A program made the translations under genes and the position numbers. DNA of 64,000 nt from Cupidesulfovibrio sp000226255 (GTDB taxonomy: Bacteria; Desulfobacterota; Desulfovibrionia; Desulfovibrionales; Desulfovibrionaceae): contig NZ_AP036014.1 of assembly GCF_003402415.2 (NCBI RefSeq), positions 1,488,001-1,552,000 of the forward strand, in the 5' to 3' direction. The notes beneath the pieces were generated by a model. The model ran no database searches and was not told where the DNA came from. It saw nothing but the letters and a program-made list of their open reading frames with translations. Positions within the stretch are counted from its first letter, which is position 1. Every line of letters starts with the position of its first letter. This document shows positions 8,740 to 16,407 of this stretch, one piece after another.

Positions 8740-8765
8740 TTTGCAATGCATCATTTTTTTGCAAA
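8740..8765. promoter_or_regulatory. TTTGCAA inverted repeat upstream of the NikL-like gene
   Basis: TTTGCAA at 8740-8746 and TTGCAAA at 8759-8765 are exact inverted halves with 12 bases between them, starting 23 bases before the start codon, in an A+T-rich patch that contrasts with the genome. The position suits an operator; the regulator is unknown. Confidence 0.45.
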
Positions 8766-8909
8766 GTTCAAACTTCGAGCGTGCGTTTTTTTAAAACGTG
8801 CTACGAATCCTCGACGCGCGGCGGTACGATCGGGCGGCTTTCGCTTGCCTGCGCACGCAGTTGAGGCTATCAGGTCAAGGATATCACCTTCAGGAAGAAG
8901 GGTAGACGG

Positions 8910-9422
8910 ATGAAGGACGCAAATCCGAAACATGCACAGGGCGCGCGCGCGGAAGCCGACACGGGCCGCGAGCCCCTTGGCCATTCCTCTGGACATCCTG
9001 CGGGCCATCCTGCGGGCCACCCCGCGAACCATCCCCCAAACCATCCGGCGGACCATCCCGTGCTCGACCGGTCAGGGGCCATGCGCCGCCTGGAACTGGA
9101 CGCCGAAAGCTATGGCCAGTTGCTGGCGCTGATGACCGTGGAGGTGGCCGGGACGCTGGACGCCCTGACCGAGGCGTGGCGCAGCGGCGACCGGCAGTCC
9201 ATGCGCCTGCACGCGCACCGCCTGAAGAGCGAGGCCGCCAACGTGGGTGCCGAGGAGGTGCGCTTTGCCGCCGCCCGTCTGGAACGGCTGCTGCGGCAGA
9301 TCGGAGAGGCGGGCGTTCAGGAGGCTGGCGCGGCGGGGGCGGATGCCCACGGCGACGCCGCGGCGGCCGTCAGCCATCTGCGCATGGCGCTGGCGCGTCT
9401 GGCCGCCGTGCTCGGCCAGTAG
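8910..9422 (+). CDS. HPt-domain phosphotransfer protein with His-Pro repeats
   Basis: 170 residues. The C-terminal half (about 60-170) is a four-helix HPt domain. Its phosphorylation motif is AHRLKSEAANVGA, with His103 as the likely phospho-acceptor. HPt proteins carry phosphate between hybrid kinases and response regulators. The N-terminal 50 residues contain seven near-repeats of the type xHPx (GHPAGHPAGHPANHPPNHP), encoded by 12-base tandem units, which is not part of the fold. Start 8910 follows AGGAAGAAGGG. No kinase or regulator gene is adjacent, so its partner lies elsewhere. Confidence 0.82.
   Translation: MKDANPKHAQGARAEADTGREPLGHSSGHPAGHPAGHPANHPPNHPADHPVLDRSGAMRRLELDAESYGQLLALMTVEVAGTLDALTEAWRSGDRQSMRLHAHRLKSEAANVGAEEVRFAAARLERLLRQIGEAGVQEAGAAGADAHGDAAAAVSHLRMALARLAAVLGQ
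8979..9062 (+). repeat. Seven 12-bp tandem units encoding His-Pro repeats
   Basis: Seven imperfect copies of a 12-base unit (type GGCCATCCTGCG) run through the 5' part of the HPt gene, each adding four residues with a central His-Pro. Period 12 keeps the frame on unit gain or loss. Confidence 0.8.
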
Positions 9423-9755
9423 CGGCCAGTGGCGGGCGGTAACGCCGGTCACGGCCAGCGGGGCAGCAGAAGACGCCTGGTATTTCGCGGAGATCCGGCG
9501 AGCCAGGGGTGTCCCGCGCATGCCCGATCGCCGCGTCGGCGCGCCGTCGGCAGGGTTTACGGGGGCAACTGTCCCGTTTTGTCGGCTGCGCCATCAGGCC
9601 CGCGCGCCTCGGTATTTTCTTGGGGTGTAGCCATCTTCCCGCCTTACGCGGTGCCCGCTCCGCATCCCGCGCTCTAAAGCAAAACGCCATCCGGCCGATG
9701 AAGTTTCCGACGGGGTGCGCCCACCCCGCCGCGACCCTTTGCGGAAGGTACGCCC
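9423..9755. other. Intergenic region before the FlgO-type operon
   Basis: 333 bases with no supported gene. The last third contains the FliA-type promoter at 9675-9701; the remainder shows no repeat or stem-loop that I could recognise. Confidence 0.5.
9675..9701 (+). promoter_or_regulatory. FliA (sigma-28) type flagellar promoter
   Basis: TAAA at 9675-9678, a 15-base spacer, then GCCGATGA at 9694-9701. The sigma-28 consensus is TAAA-N15-GCCGATAA, so only one of twelve positions differs. It lies 54 bases upstream of the first start codon, in a good position to drive the following two genes. Confidence 0.7.
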
Positions 9756-10430
9756 ATGCTTCGCCGTTTCCGTGCATTTCCTGCCGTTGATCACGCCGCG
9801 CGCGGCTGTGCGCCGCTTTGGCGCGGTCTGTTCCGCGTCCTGTTGCTGGCCGCGCTGCTGGCGCTGCCCGCCTTCGCCGCAGAAGGGCTGTGCGGGCCGA
9901 CGGCCACGCCGCCGCCGCGCAACGTGCCCGACGAACCCTTTGCCGAAACCCGCGCCGGGCGGACCCTGGACGAGCCCGACGACTGGAGCCGCATGGCCAC
10001 GGCCACGGCCCTGCGGGTGTACAAGGCGCTGGACGACCGGGCTGACCTGGTGGCCCTGCCCATCCGCATCACCCCGCCCAACGCCCGGCCCTTCGCGCTG
10101 GCCTACCAGAACCTGCTGGCCACGGAACTGGTCTCGCGCGGCATGCAGGTGTCCCTCGCGCCAGAGGCCGACGCCGTGGAACTGGACTTCGCGGTGCACG
10201 CCGTGCCCGTGGGGCCGCAACAGCCGGTGTCCGCCGCGCACACCCGCCCCGACGACAAGTGGGAGGTGGTGCTGACCACCACCATGTGGCGCGGCAACCG
10301 CTACGTCATCCATACGGCTGACGGCTTTCTGGTGCGCGGGAACGAACTGGGCAAGTACGTGGACCCCGACGCGCCCGGCCACACCGTGCGGCCCTTCCGG
10401 TCGCGCAGCGTGCCCATGGTCAACAGGTAG
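9756..10430 (+). CDS. Secreted hypothetical protein, first gene of a putative flagellar operon
   Basis: 224 residues with an N-terminal signal sequence (hydrophobic stretch around residues 25-42 ending in AFA). The mature part has a helix-strand pattern with a Met/Ala helix at WSRMATATALRVYKAL, a strand-rich core containing ALPIRITPPNARPFALAYQNLLATEL (positions about 108-133, quoted in part), and a C-terminal region ending in RSRSVPMVNR. It resembles its neighbour in general plan (a helix followed by a nucleation-like core), but I do not recognise a named family. A sigma-28 promoter just upstream and the FlgO-domain gene 53 bases downstream suggest a role in the outer flagellar structure. Confidence 0.65.
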   Translation: MLRRFRAFPAVDHAARGCAPLWRGLFRVLLLAALLALPAFAAEGLCGPTATPPPRNVPDEPFAETRAGRTLDEPDDWSRMATATALRVYKALDDRADLVALPIRITPPNARPFALAYQNLLATELVSRGMQVSLAPEADAVELDFAVHAVPVGPQQPVSAAHTRPDDKWEVVLTTTMWRGNRYVIHTADGFLVRGNELGKYVDPDAPGHTVRPFRSRSVPMVNR

Positions 10431-10483
10431 AACAGCCGGAACGGCCGCCCAGGCCGCGCAACCGTCAGACCGGGAGGCGACGC

Positions 10484-11614
10484 ATGTCCGCATCCATCAC
10501 ATATCCTGAGTGTTTCCGCGCGGTCCGATCGGCGGGCCTGTCGCTCGCCCTGTCGGCCTGCCTGATGGCGGCCGCGCTGCACGCGGCCCCGGCGCGGGCC
10601 GATGCCGGTCCCGTGGGCGCGGCCGCGCGCCAGCCCGCCGCGCCGGACGCCGTGCTGGTCAACCCGCCGGAAGGCTCGGAACTGCTCAACGCCAACACCT
10701 ACGCGGCCGATGCGCTGCACGCGGTGATGGCCTCGCGCGTGAGCACGGGCAGCCCCATCCTGGTGGCCACCCTGGCCGATGTGGACAACCTGGAGCGCAG
10801 CACCCCCTTCGGCCGGGTGACCATGCAGCAGGTGGCCTCGCGCCTGGGCCAGCACGGCTACCGCGTGCTGGAAGTGCGCATGGGGCGCGCCATGACCTTT
10901 TCGCAGCAGGGCGAATTTCTGCTCTCACGCGACGCCACCCGCCTGATGCAGTCGGAATACGACGCCCAGGCCGCCCTGGTGGGCACCTATTCGGTGACGG
11001 GCGGCACGGCCTACGTGTCGTTGCGCGTGGTGCGGCTGGATGACGCCGCGGTCATGGCCGCCTACGAGTACCACCTGCCGGTGCGCGGCGACGCTCGCCG
11101 CCTGATGGCAGGGCAGGGCGACCCGTGGAGCCAGTACGCCGGACGGCGGCAGGCGTTTTCCGGCGCGGCGGTGGCGTCGGCCGTGGCTCCCCCCGCCGCC
11201 GTGAGCGGCCCGGCAGGCCCGGCTGGCCAAATCGGGCAGGCAGGCATGTCGGGGGGCCGCCCCGTCTATCCGACGCCGGTGGCGGTACCCGCCGCGCAGC
11301 CCACGGACCCGGCGGCCATGCCGCTGCTGAAGGATTTTCCGCCCATCGGGTCCAAGTCTTCCGCCACGGCGGGCAAGCCCGTGGCCAAGAAGGCGGCCCC
11401 GGCCCAGAAGCAGGCCGTCAAGAAGCAGGCAGCCAAGCCCGCCGCCAAGGCGGCCGCCAAACCTGCGGGCAAGGCCCCAGCCAAGAAGGCTCCCGCAAAG
11501 GCGGCGGACGGCAAGAGCGCGGCGAAATCCGCATCCAACCCCGCGCAGAAGCCCGCACCCACTTCTCCGGCGGCGCCCCAGTCCGAACCCCAGCCGGGGC
11601 AGCCCTCGGGGTAG
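10484..11614 (+). CDS. FlgO-domain secreted protein with Lys/Ala-rich tail
   Basis: 376 residues. A signal peptide (LSLALSACLMAAALHAAPARA) comes first, although its internal Cys could also be read as a lipobox. A FlgO-type domain follows at about 65-205: LNANTYAADALHAVMASRV, then TPFGRVTMQQVASRLGQHGYRV and the conserved LLSRDATRLMQ segment. From about residue 225 the protein is Pro/Gly and then strongly Lys/Ala-rich (repeated KKA, AAKPA), like histone H1 tails, and probably disordered. FlgO is an outer-membrane flagellar protein in Vibrio. Start 10484 has GGGAGGCGACGC. The basic tail is unusual for the family. Confidence 0.75.
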   Translation: MSASITYPECFRAVRSAGLSLALSACLMAAALHAAPARADAGPVGAAARQPAAPDAVLVNPPEGSELLNANTYAADALHAVMASRVSTGSPILVATLADVDNLERSTPFGRVTMQQVASRLGQHGYRVLEVRMGRAMTFSQQGEFLLSRDATRLMQSEYDAQAALVGTYSVTGGTAYVSLRVVRLDDAAVMAAYEYHLPVRGDARRLMAGQGDPWSQYAGRRQAFSGAAVASAVAPPAAVSGPAGPAGQIGQAGMSGGRPVYPTPVAVPAAQPTDPAAMPLLKDFPPIGSKSSATAGKPVAKKAAPAQKQAVKKQAAKPAAKAAAKPAGKAPAKKAPAKAADGKSAAKSASNPAQKPAPTSPAAPQSEPQPGQPSG

Positions 11615-11656
11615 CGCGAACCGGCGCGCCCTTTGTGCTGCACGAGCGCAATATCC

Positions 11657-11702
11657 GAAACTCCCGGCGGCGCGCGGCAGTGCGCTCCGTCGGGAGTTTC
11701 TC
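11657..11702 (+). terminator. Terminator after the FlgO-domain gene
   Basis: GAAACTCCCG (11657-11666) pairs with CGGGAGTTTC (11691-11700), with further pairing possible inside the loop, followed by TCGTTG. It lies 43 bases past the stop codon. Confidence 0.6.
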
Positions 11703-11965
11703 GTTGCGGCGCAGGATATGAAAACGCCGTGGCAAACGCCGGGGTTGTTCCGGCCGTCGCGTCGGGCAACGCGGTGGCGATGGGGCAGCGTGGCCGAATC
11801 GGATCGGGGCGGCCCCGGCTGGCGCGCCTGCTCTTGCTCCGTCCGGGGCGGGCGCGGCCGCCACGTGGATTTCACTTGAATTCCAAGCCCGAAGGGCCTA
11901 TGTCTGCGGTGCCGGACGCGGGCGCCGCCCGTTCCGGCATCATCCCCAGCTACATCAGGCTCCAC

Positions 11966-11994
11966 TTGACGCAGACCTGCATACCGGGTAAACA
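11966..11994 (+). promoter_or_regulatory. Sigma-70-like promoter for the rpmH operon
   Basis: TTGACG (five of six consensus positions) at 11966-11971, a 17-base spacer, and TAAACA at 11989-11994, about 30 bases before the rpmH start. The -35 is strong, the -10 weaker. Confidence 0.45.
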
Positions 11995-12026
11995 GGTCCG
12001 TTCATATTTTTTGAAGGAGAAATTCC

Positions 12027-12164
12027 ATGTCGAAGAGAACCTACCAGCCCAGCAAGATCCGCCGCAAGCGCACCTGCGGCTTCCGCGTCCGCATGAGCAC
12101 CCCCAACGGTCGCGCCGTCATCCGTCGCCGCCGCGCCAAGGGGCGCAAGAGATTAGCTCTCTAG
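12027..12164 (+). CDS. rpmH: 50S ribosomal protein L34
   Basis: 45 residues, the usual L34 length. It starts MSKRTYQPSKIRRKR and contains the core GFRVRMSTPNGRAVIRRRRA and the basic C-terminus KGRKRLAL. L34 is a small, arginine-rich protein of the large ribosomal subunit. The ribosome site AAGGAGAAA lies seven bases before the ATG. It heads the classic rpmH-rnpA-yidD-yidC-jag-mnmE order, and its last 13 bases overlap the apparent start of rnpA. Confidence 0.96.
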   Translation: MSKRTYQPSKIRRKRTCGFRVRMSTPNGRAVIRRRRAKGRKRLAL

Positions 12165-12751
12165 TCTTCCCCCGGCGCAACCGGCTTGTCCGGCGGCCCG
12201 ATTTCGTGGCCTGCTACGACAAGGGACGCCGTCTTTTCACCAAGCATTTCGTTCTGTTCGTCCTATTCGACCTGGATCGCACGGCCAGCCCGGAAGGGTG
12301 GCGCCTGGGGCTGGCCGTTACCAGGAAGACGGGGTCGGCCGTGCGGCGCAATCGCGTGAAGCGGGTGCTGCGCGAGTTCTTCCGGCTCCATCGCGCCTTG
12401 ATGCCCGATGGCGTGGACGTCATCGCGGTGCCCAAGCGCCACCTCAAGCCCGAGCGGGTCACTCTCGCCCTCGTCACCCAGGAACTTCAGCCCCTGCTGG
12501 CGGAACTTGGCGCGCATCGCCGCGCTGAAGACCGCACTGGCCCCAACCGGCCAACGGCGACAGGGGGGGAGCCTTCCGAACCGGAGTCGCCTTCGGATTC
12601 GCCTGGACCGGAATTTTCCGGACCGGAGCCTGCCGGGCCTGAAACGGCCGCGTCGCGAACGACCCGGCCGGACACGGCTCCATCAGGCTCCGCCCACATC
12701 GACGAGGCCCGGCCGGACACGGCCCGCGAGGCGGAAACCGGAGCGCAATGA
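12152..12751 (+). CDS. rnpA: Ribonuclease P protein component with long acidic tail; apparent AUU start
   Basis: RnpA is the protein cofactor of the RNA enzyme that matures tRNA 5' ends. The conserved part reads VFPRRNRLVRRPDFVACYDK, then the LAVTRKTGSAVRRNRVKRVLREFFR RNA-binding signature (in pieces at about residues 51-75). There is no ATG, GTG or TTG in frame near the expected N-terminus; ATT at 12152 falls exactly where the family begins and has AAGGGG eight bases upstream, so I chose it. The frame overlaps rpmH by 13 bases. After residue 120 comes an 80-residue Pro/Ser/Glu/Thr-rich tail not typical of RnpA (usual length 115-125). The stop overlaps the yidD start (ATGA). Product is certain, start is not. 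Confidence 0.82.
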   Translation: MSSLVFPRRNRLVRRPDFVACYDKGRRLFTKHFVLFVLFDLDRTASPEGWRLGLAVTRKTGSAVRRNRVKRVLREFFRLHRALMPDGVDVIAVPKRHLKPERVTLALVTQELQPLLAELGAHRRAEDRTGPNRPTATGGEPSEPESPSDSPGPEFSGPEPAGPETAASRTTRPDTAPSGSAHIDEARPDTAREAETGAQ

Positions 12752-13065
12752 GCACCTTACCGCGCGAACTGGTCGTGTGGCCCATCCGCTGCTACCAGCG
12801 CCTCATCTCGCCCTTTCTTCCGCCTGCCTGCCGGTACGTGCCGACCTGTTCCGCCTACGCCGCCGAGGCCGTGCTGACGCACGGCGTATTGCGCGGCCTG
12901 CTGCTGGCCTGCCGGCGGCTGCTGCGTTGCCACCCGTGGTGCGCAGGCGGGTATGATCCCGTGCCCCCTCCCCGGCATTCCCGAAGCGTTGCCATCGGCG
13001 TTTCCGCCAGCGCAACAGCCAGACACGCAACAGCACAGGAGCTGTCGATCTCCCATGGAAAGTAA
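12748..13065 (+). CDS. yidD: YidD membrane protein insertion efficiency factor
   Basis: 105 residues. It carries the whole YidD signature: a first amphipathic helix (LPRELVVWPIRCYQRLISPF), the Cys-rich RYVPTCSAYAAEAV motif, and LLACRRLLRCHPWCAGGYDPVP. YidD sits on the inner face of the cytoplasmic membrane and assists YidC in inserting proteins. It begins four bases inside rnpA (ATGA overlap) and its last 11 bases overlap yidC, so translation is probably coupled. The C-terminal 35 residues after the Pro-rich motif are a variable extension. Confidence 0.93.
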   Translation: MSTLPRELVVWPIRCYQRLISPFLPPACRYVPTCSAYAAEAVLTHGVLRGLLLACRRLLRCHPWCAGGYDPVPPPRHSRSVAIGVSASATARHATAQELSISHGK

Positions 13066-14665
13066 GCGCGCCATCATCGCCATCGCCTTGAGCCTGGTTG
13101 TCATTTTGGGTTGGAGCTATCTTGCCGACCACATGGGCTGGAACGGCCAGCCCGCGCCGCAGACCCCGCAGGAGCAGGCCGCCCCGCAGGCGGCCCAGCA
13201 GGCGGCCCCGCAGGCCGCCGCACCCGCTCCCCGCAGTGAGGCCCCCGTCTTCCTGCCGTCCGCCGGGCGCGAGGTGGCGGTCGTCACGCCGCTGTACAAG
13301 GCCGTGCTGCATTCCGGCGGCGGCGTGCTGAAGCACTTCAGCCTGACGCGTTACCGGACCGCCATCACCGCCGGGGCCCCGGCCGTGGATCTGGTGGACA
13401 CCGCCGCCACGGTCATGTCGCCCCTGGGTCTGCTGGTCAACGGGCAGCCCTCGTGGAGCACCGGCCAGTGGTCCTTCGACGGGGGCGACCTGTCGCTGGC
13501 TGCCGGGCAGTCCGGCAGCCTGACCTTCACCGGCGAGGTGGACGGCGTGCGCGTGGTGCGCGAGCTGACTTTCAACGCCGACACCTACCTCATTTCCGAA
13601 AAGGTGCGCCTTGCCCCCCTGGCCGAGGCGCGCACCGTGCGCCTTGGCTTCACCGTGGGCGCGGGCAACCTGTCGCCCAACGGCGGCCAGTACGACCACA
13701 CCCGCGTGGCCTGGCTGCAGGACGGTTCGTTCAACGAGAAGACCAGCGCCTCCGACCTTGAAAAGGGCGTGCAGGAAACCGGCGCCCTGGGCTGGGGCGC
13801 GGTGATGAGCAACTATTTTCTGGTGGCGGCCGTTCCGGCCGAGGCCACCGGCGTGACCATGAAGGGCAAGCTGCAGGAAGGCGTGTACCGCGTGGCCATG
13901 GAGCGCGGCGACGTGTCCATTCCCTCGGGCGGCGAAACCAGCGCGGCGTGCAGCTACTGGATCGGCCCCAAGGACCGCGAACTGCTGAAGGACGCGCCCA
14001 ACCACCTGGCCGAGGCCATCAACCTCGGTTGGTTCAGCATCATCGCCCGCCCGCTGGTGGACCTGCTGGTGTTCTTCAACAAGTACGTGGGCAACTACGG
14101 GGTGGCCATCATCCTGCTCACCGTGGTCATCAAGCTGGTGTTCTGGCCGCTTTCGCACAAGAGCTACAAGTCCATGGAGCAGATGAAGAAGCTCCAGCCC
14201 ATGCTCCAGAAGCTGCGCGAGAAGCACGGCGACGACCGCGAGAAGATGAACGAAGAGATGATGCGCCTGTACAAGACCTACAAGGTCAATCCGGCGGGCG
14301 GCTGCCTGCCCATGCTGGTGCAGATTCCCGTGTTCTTCGGCCTGTACCAGGCGTTGCTGAACGCCATTGAACTGCGACATGCCTCGTTCATCGCGCATTT
14401 GCCGTTCACCGACATGGTCTGGCTGGCCGACCTTTCGGCCAAGGATCCGTACTACATCACCCCCATCGTCATGGGCGCCACCATGCTGTTGCAGCAGAAG
14501 CTGACGCCCGCCCCCGGCGACCCGACCCAGGCCAAGATCATGATGTTCATGCCCGTGGTGTTCACCTTCATGTTCCTGAGCTTCCCGTCGGGCCTCGTGG
14601 TGTACTGGCTGTGCAACAACGTGCTGTCCATAGCGCAGCAGTGGTGGATGCTCCGCAAGGCCTAG
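13055..14665 (+). CDS. yidC: Membrane protein insertase YidC (Oxa1 family, Gram-negative form)
   Basis: 536 residues. TM1 (about 5-25), a Gln/Ala/Pro-rich linker, a large periplasmic beta domain (about 60-310), then the conserved five-helix insertase core beginning at NLGWFSIIARPLVDLLVFF (about 326). The core keeps the membrane Arg (IIAR) and the cytoplasmic coil KSYKSMEQMKKLQPML with EEMMRLYKTYKVNPAGGCLP. It inserts and folds inner membrane proteins alone or with Sec. Start 13055 was chosen because the protein begins MESKRAIIAIALSLV, as usual for the family; upstream in-frame codons belong to yidD sequence. Confidence 0.95.
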   Translation: MESKRAIIAIALSLVVILGWSYLADHMGWNGQPAPQTPQEQAAPQAAQQAAPQAAAPAPRSEAPVFLPSAGREVAVVTPLYKAVLHSGGGVLKHFSLTRYRTAITAGAPAVDLVDTAATVMSPLGLLVNGQPSWSTGQWSFDGGDLSLAAGQSGSLTFTGEVDGVRVVRELTFNADTYLISEKVRLAPLAEARTVRLGFTVGAGNLSPNGGQYDHTRVAWLQDGSFNEKTSASDLEKGVQETGALGWGAVMSNYFLVAAVPAEATGVTMKGKLQEGVYRVAMERGDVSIPSGGETSAACSYWIGPKDRELLKDAPNHLAEAINLGWFSIIARPLVDLLVFFNKYVGNYGVAIILLTVVIKLVFWPLSHKSYKSMEQMKKLQPMLQKLREKHGDDREKMNEEMMRLYKTYKVNPAGGCLPMLVQIPVFFGLYQALLNAIELRHASFIAHLPFTDMVWLADLSAKDPYYITPIVMGATMLLQQKLTPAPGDPTQAKIMMFMPVVFTFMFLSFPSGLVVYWLCNNVLSIAQQWWMLRKA

Positions 14666-14827
14666 GACGTGGCTTTCGCCGTCCTTCCGCCCGTGCCGCG
14701 CGCACGGCGGAAGGACGGCCATGCGCCGGGCGCGCCCCGCATGACGACGCGCCGTCCGGCGGCGGGCCACCCGCCCGCAAGGCCCCTCCGGCTCCGCCTT
14801 CCCTCCCTCCCTTTTCGAGGTGACAGC

Positions 14828-16207
14828 ATGGATGGATACAAGGAGTTTCAGGGCAAGAGCCTTGACGACGCCATTCGCGAGGCCTGCTCCTACTTCGACG
14901 CCCCCCGCGAAAAGCTTGAGATAGACATCGTTCAGGACGCAAAGTCCGGCATCTTCGGCATCGTGGGCGCGCGCAAGGCCAAGATTCGCGCGCGTCGCGC
15001 CCAGATCGGGCGGATGGCCCAGGCGGGCGCCGCGGTGCAGCCGGAGGCTTCGGCCACTGCGCCGTCTGCGGTACTGGCGGAAGACGCGGATGCGTCCGGT
15101 GAACGGCCCGCCCGCGCGTCCCGGCCCCGCGAAGAGCGTCCGCGCGAGGACCGTCCCCGCCGCGAGCGCGGGGAGGCCCCGGCCCTGGCCGAGGCGGCCG
15201 TTGCCCGGTCCGATATCCGTGACGATGCAGACTCCGAAGACGACGACGAACGTGACGGGCGCAAGCCGGAAGGCGAGCGCGGCGAACGTGACGACCGTGG
15301 CGGACGCCGCCGCCGCCGTGGCGGCCGTGGCCGCCGCGAGCGTGACGGCGAACCTCGTGGCGACCGTCCCGATGGAAACGGGCGCGGCGAGCAGCCCGCC
15401 CCGCCCCGAGGGGGCGAAAGCGATGCCGACGACGCCGCAACCGACGCTTCCCGTCCTGGCGGCAGACCCGCCCGCGCGCCCCGTGACCAGAATGCGCAGC
15501 GTTCTTCTCGCGGGCCGCGTCCCGCGCGCCAGCCGCAGGAAGACGACGGCAACGGCCAATCGGACCAATCGGGCCGCCGTGGTCCCCGCCGTAACGGCGA
15601 ACAGCCGGACAGATTGGACCGGCCAACTCGTTCGGACAGGCCCGATCGGGCCGCGGGTGACGCCCCCTTCCCGGCCGACATGCTGGACGACGCCGACGAG
15701 CACGGCGGCGACGGCCTGCCCGAAATCCCGCTGGAACAGCTGGATCAGGATCAGGTGAAGCAGGTGGCCGTGGAGGTCATGGAACGCCTGGTCACGCCGA
15801 TCATTGGCGAAGCGGGCTTCGCCGTGGAACTGGCCGAGGGCCGCGTGAACGTTTCCGTGGATTGCGGCGAGAATTCCGGGCTGCTCATCGGGCGCGAGGG
15901 GCAGACCCTGTCGGCGCTGCAGTATCTGGCCTCGCGCATCGTCTCTCGCACGCTCGGCTCGTCGGTGCGCGTGCAACTGGATTCCGGCGACTACCGCGAG
16001 CGGCAGGACGACAAACTGCGCGACATCGCCCTGCACCTGGCCGAAAAGGTGCGCGCCACCGGCAAGCCGCAGTCCACCCGTCCGCTCAGTTCGTACCACC
16101 GCAGGGTGGTGCACGTGACCCTGCAGGACGACGAAGAGGTGGTCACCCGCAGCAAGGGCGACGGCCCGCTGAAACGGGTGATCATCATGCGCCGCAGAAA
16201 GGGCTAG
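14828..16207 (+). CDS. khpB: RNA-binding protein KhpB/Jag (Jag-N, KH and R3H domains)
   Basis: 459 residues. Jag-N domain at 1-52 (EFQGKSLDDAIREACSYF, GIFGIVGARKAKIR), KH domain at about 310-385 with the GLLIGREGQTLSALQYL loop, and R3H domain at about 395-459 with the RPLSSYHRRVVH motif. Between them lies an exceptional linker of about 240 residues, almost entirely Arg, Glu, Asp, Gly and Pro, probably disordered and possibly RNA-binding. KhpB acts with KhpA in cell-envelope and small-RNA biology of Gram-positive bacteria. Start 14828 follows GAGGTGACAGC. Its position between yidC and mnmE is the ancient conserved order. Confidence 0.9.
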   Translation: MDGYKEFQGKSLDDAIREACSYFDAPREKLEIDIVQDAKSGIFGIVGARKAKIRARRAQIGRMAQAGAAVQPEASATAPSAVLAEDADASGERPARASRPREERPREDRPRRERGEAPALAEAAVARSDIRDDADSEDDDERDGRKPEGERGERDDRGGRRRRRGGRGRRERDGEPRGDRPDGNGRGEQPAPPRGGESDADDAATDASRPGGRPARAPRDQNAQRSSRGPRPARQPQEDDGNGQSDQSGRRGPRRNGEQPDRLDRPTRSDRPDRAAGDAPFPADMLDDADEHGGDGLPEIPLEQLDQDQVKQVAVEVMERLVTPIIGEAGFAVELAEGRVNVSVDCGENSGLLIGREGQTLSALQYLASRIVSRTLGSSVRVQLDSGDYRERQDDKLRDIALHLAEKVRATGKPQSTRPLSSYHRRVVHVTLQDDEEVVTRSKGDGPLKRVIIMRRRKG

Positions 16208-16407
16208 ATCGGTCCGGTCCGCCGGGCGGCGGCAATCCGCGCCCGTTCGCAAGCGCGAGATTCCGTTTGCGGTGCGACCGTGGACCCTACATAGTGAATG
16301 CGCAGGGCGGGGGATACCCACACGGGTTTCCCCCGTTCGCGTCCACAAGGGCGCGCGCCGCCGTGATCGTGGGGATCGGGCGGCACCGCCGCGCCGGGGA
16401 GCACGCC

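Larger units (their letters stand above)
11615..12026. other. Intergenic region: terminator plus rpmH promoter region
   Basis: 412 bases holding the stem-loop at 11657-11702 and two sigma-70-like promoter candidates: TTGAAT (11876-11881) / 17 bases / TATGTC (11899-11904), and the better-placed 11966-11994 pair. No dnaA gene or DnaA-box cluster was seen. Confidence 0.5.

Noticed and set aside
11657..12026. Replication origin before rpmH
   Set aside because: No DnaA boxes, no A+T-rich unwinding region and no dnaA or gyrB nearby.
12803..16348. Long minus-strand open frame (1181 codons)
   Set aside because: Mirror of yidD, yidC, khpB, which have strong family evidence on the plus strand.
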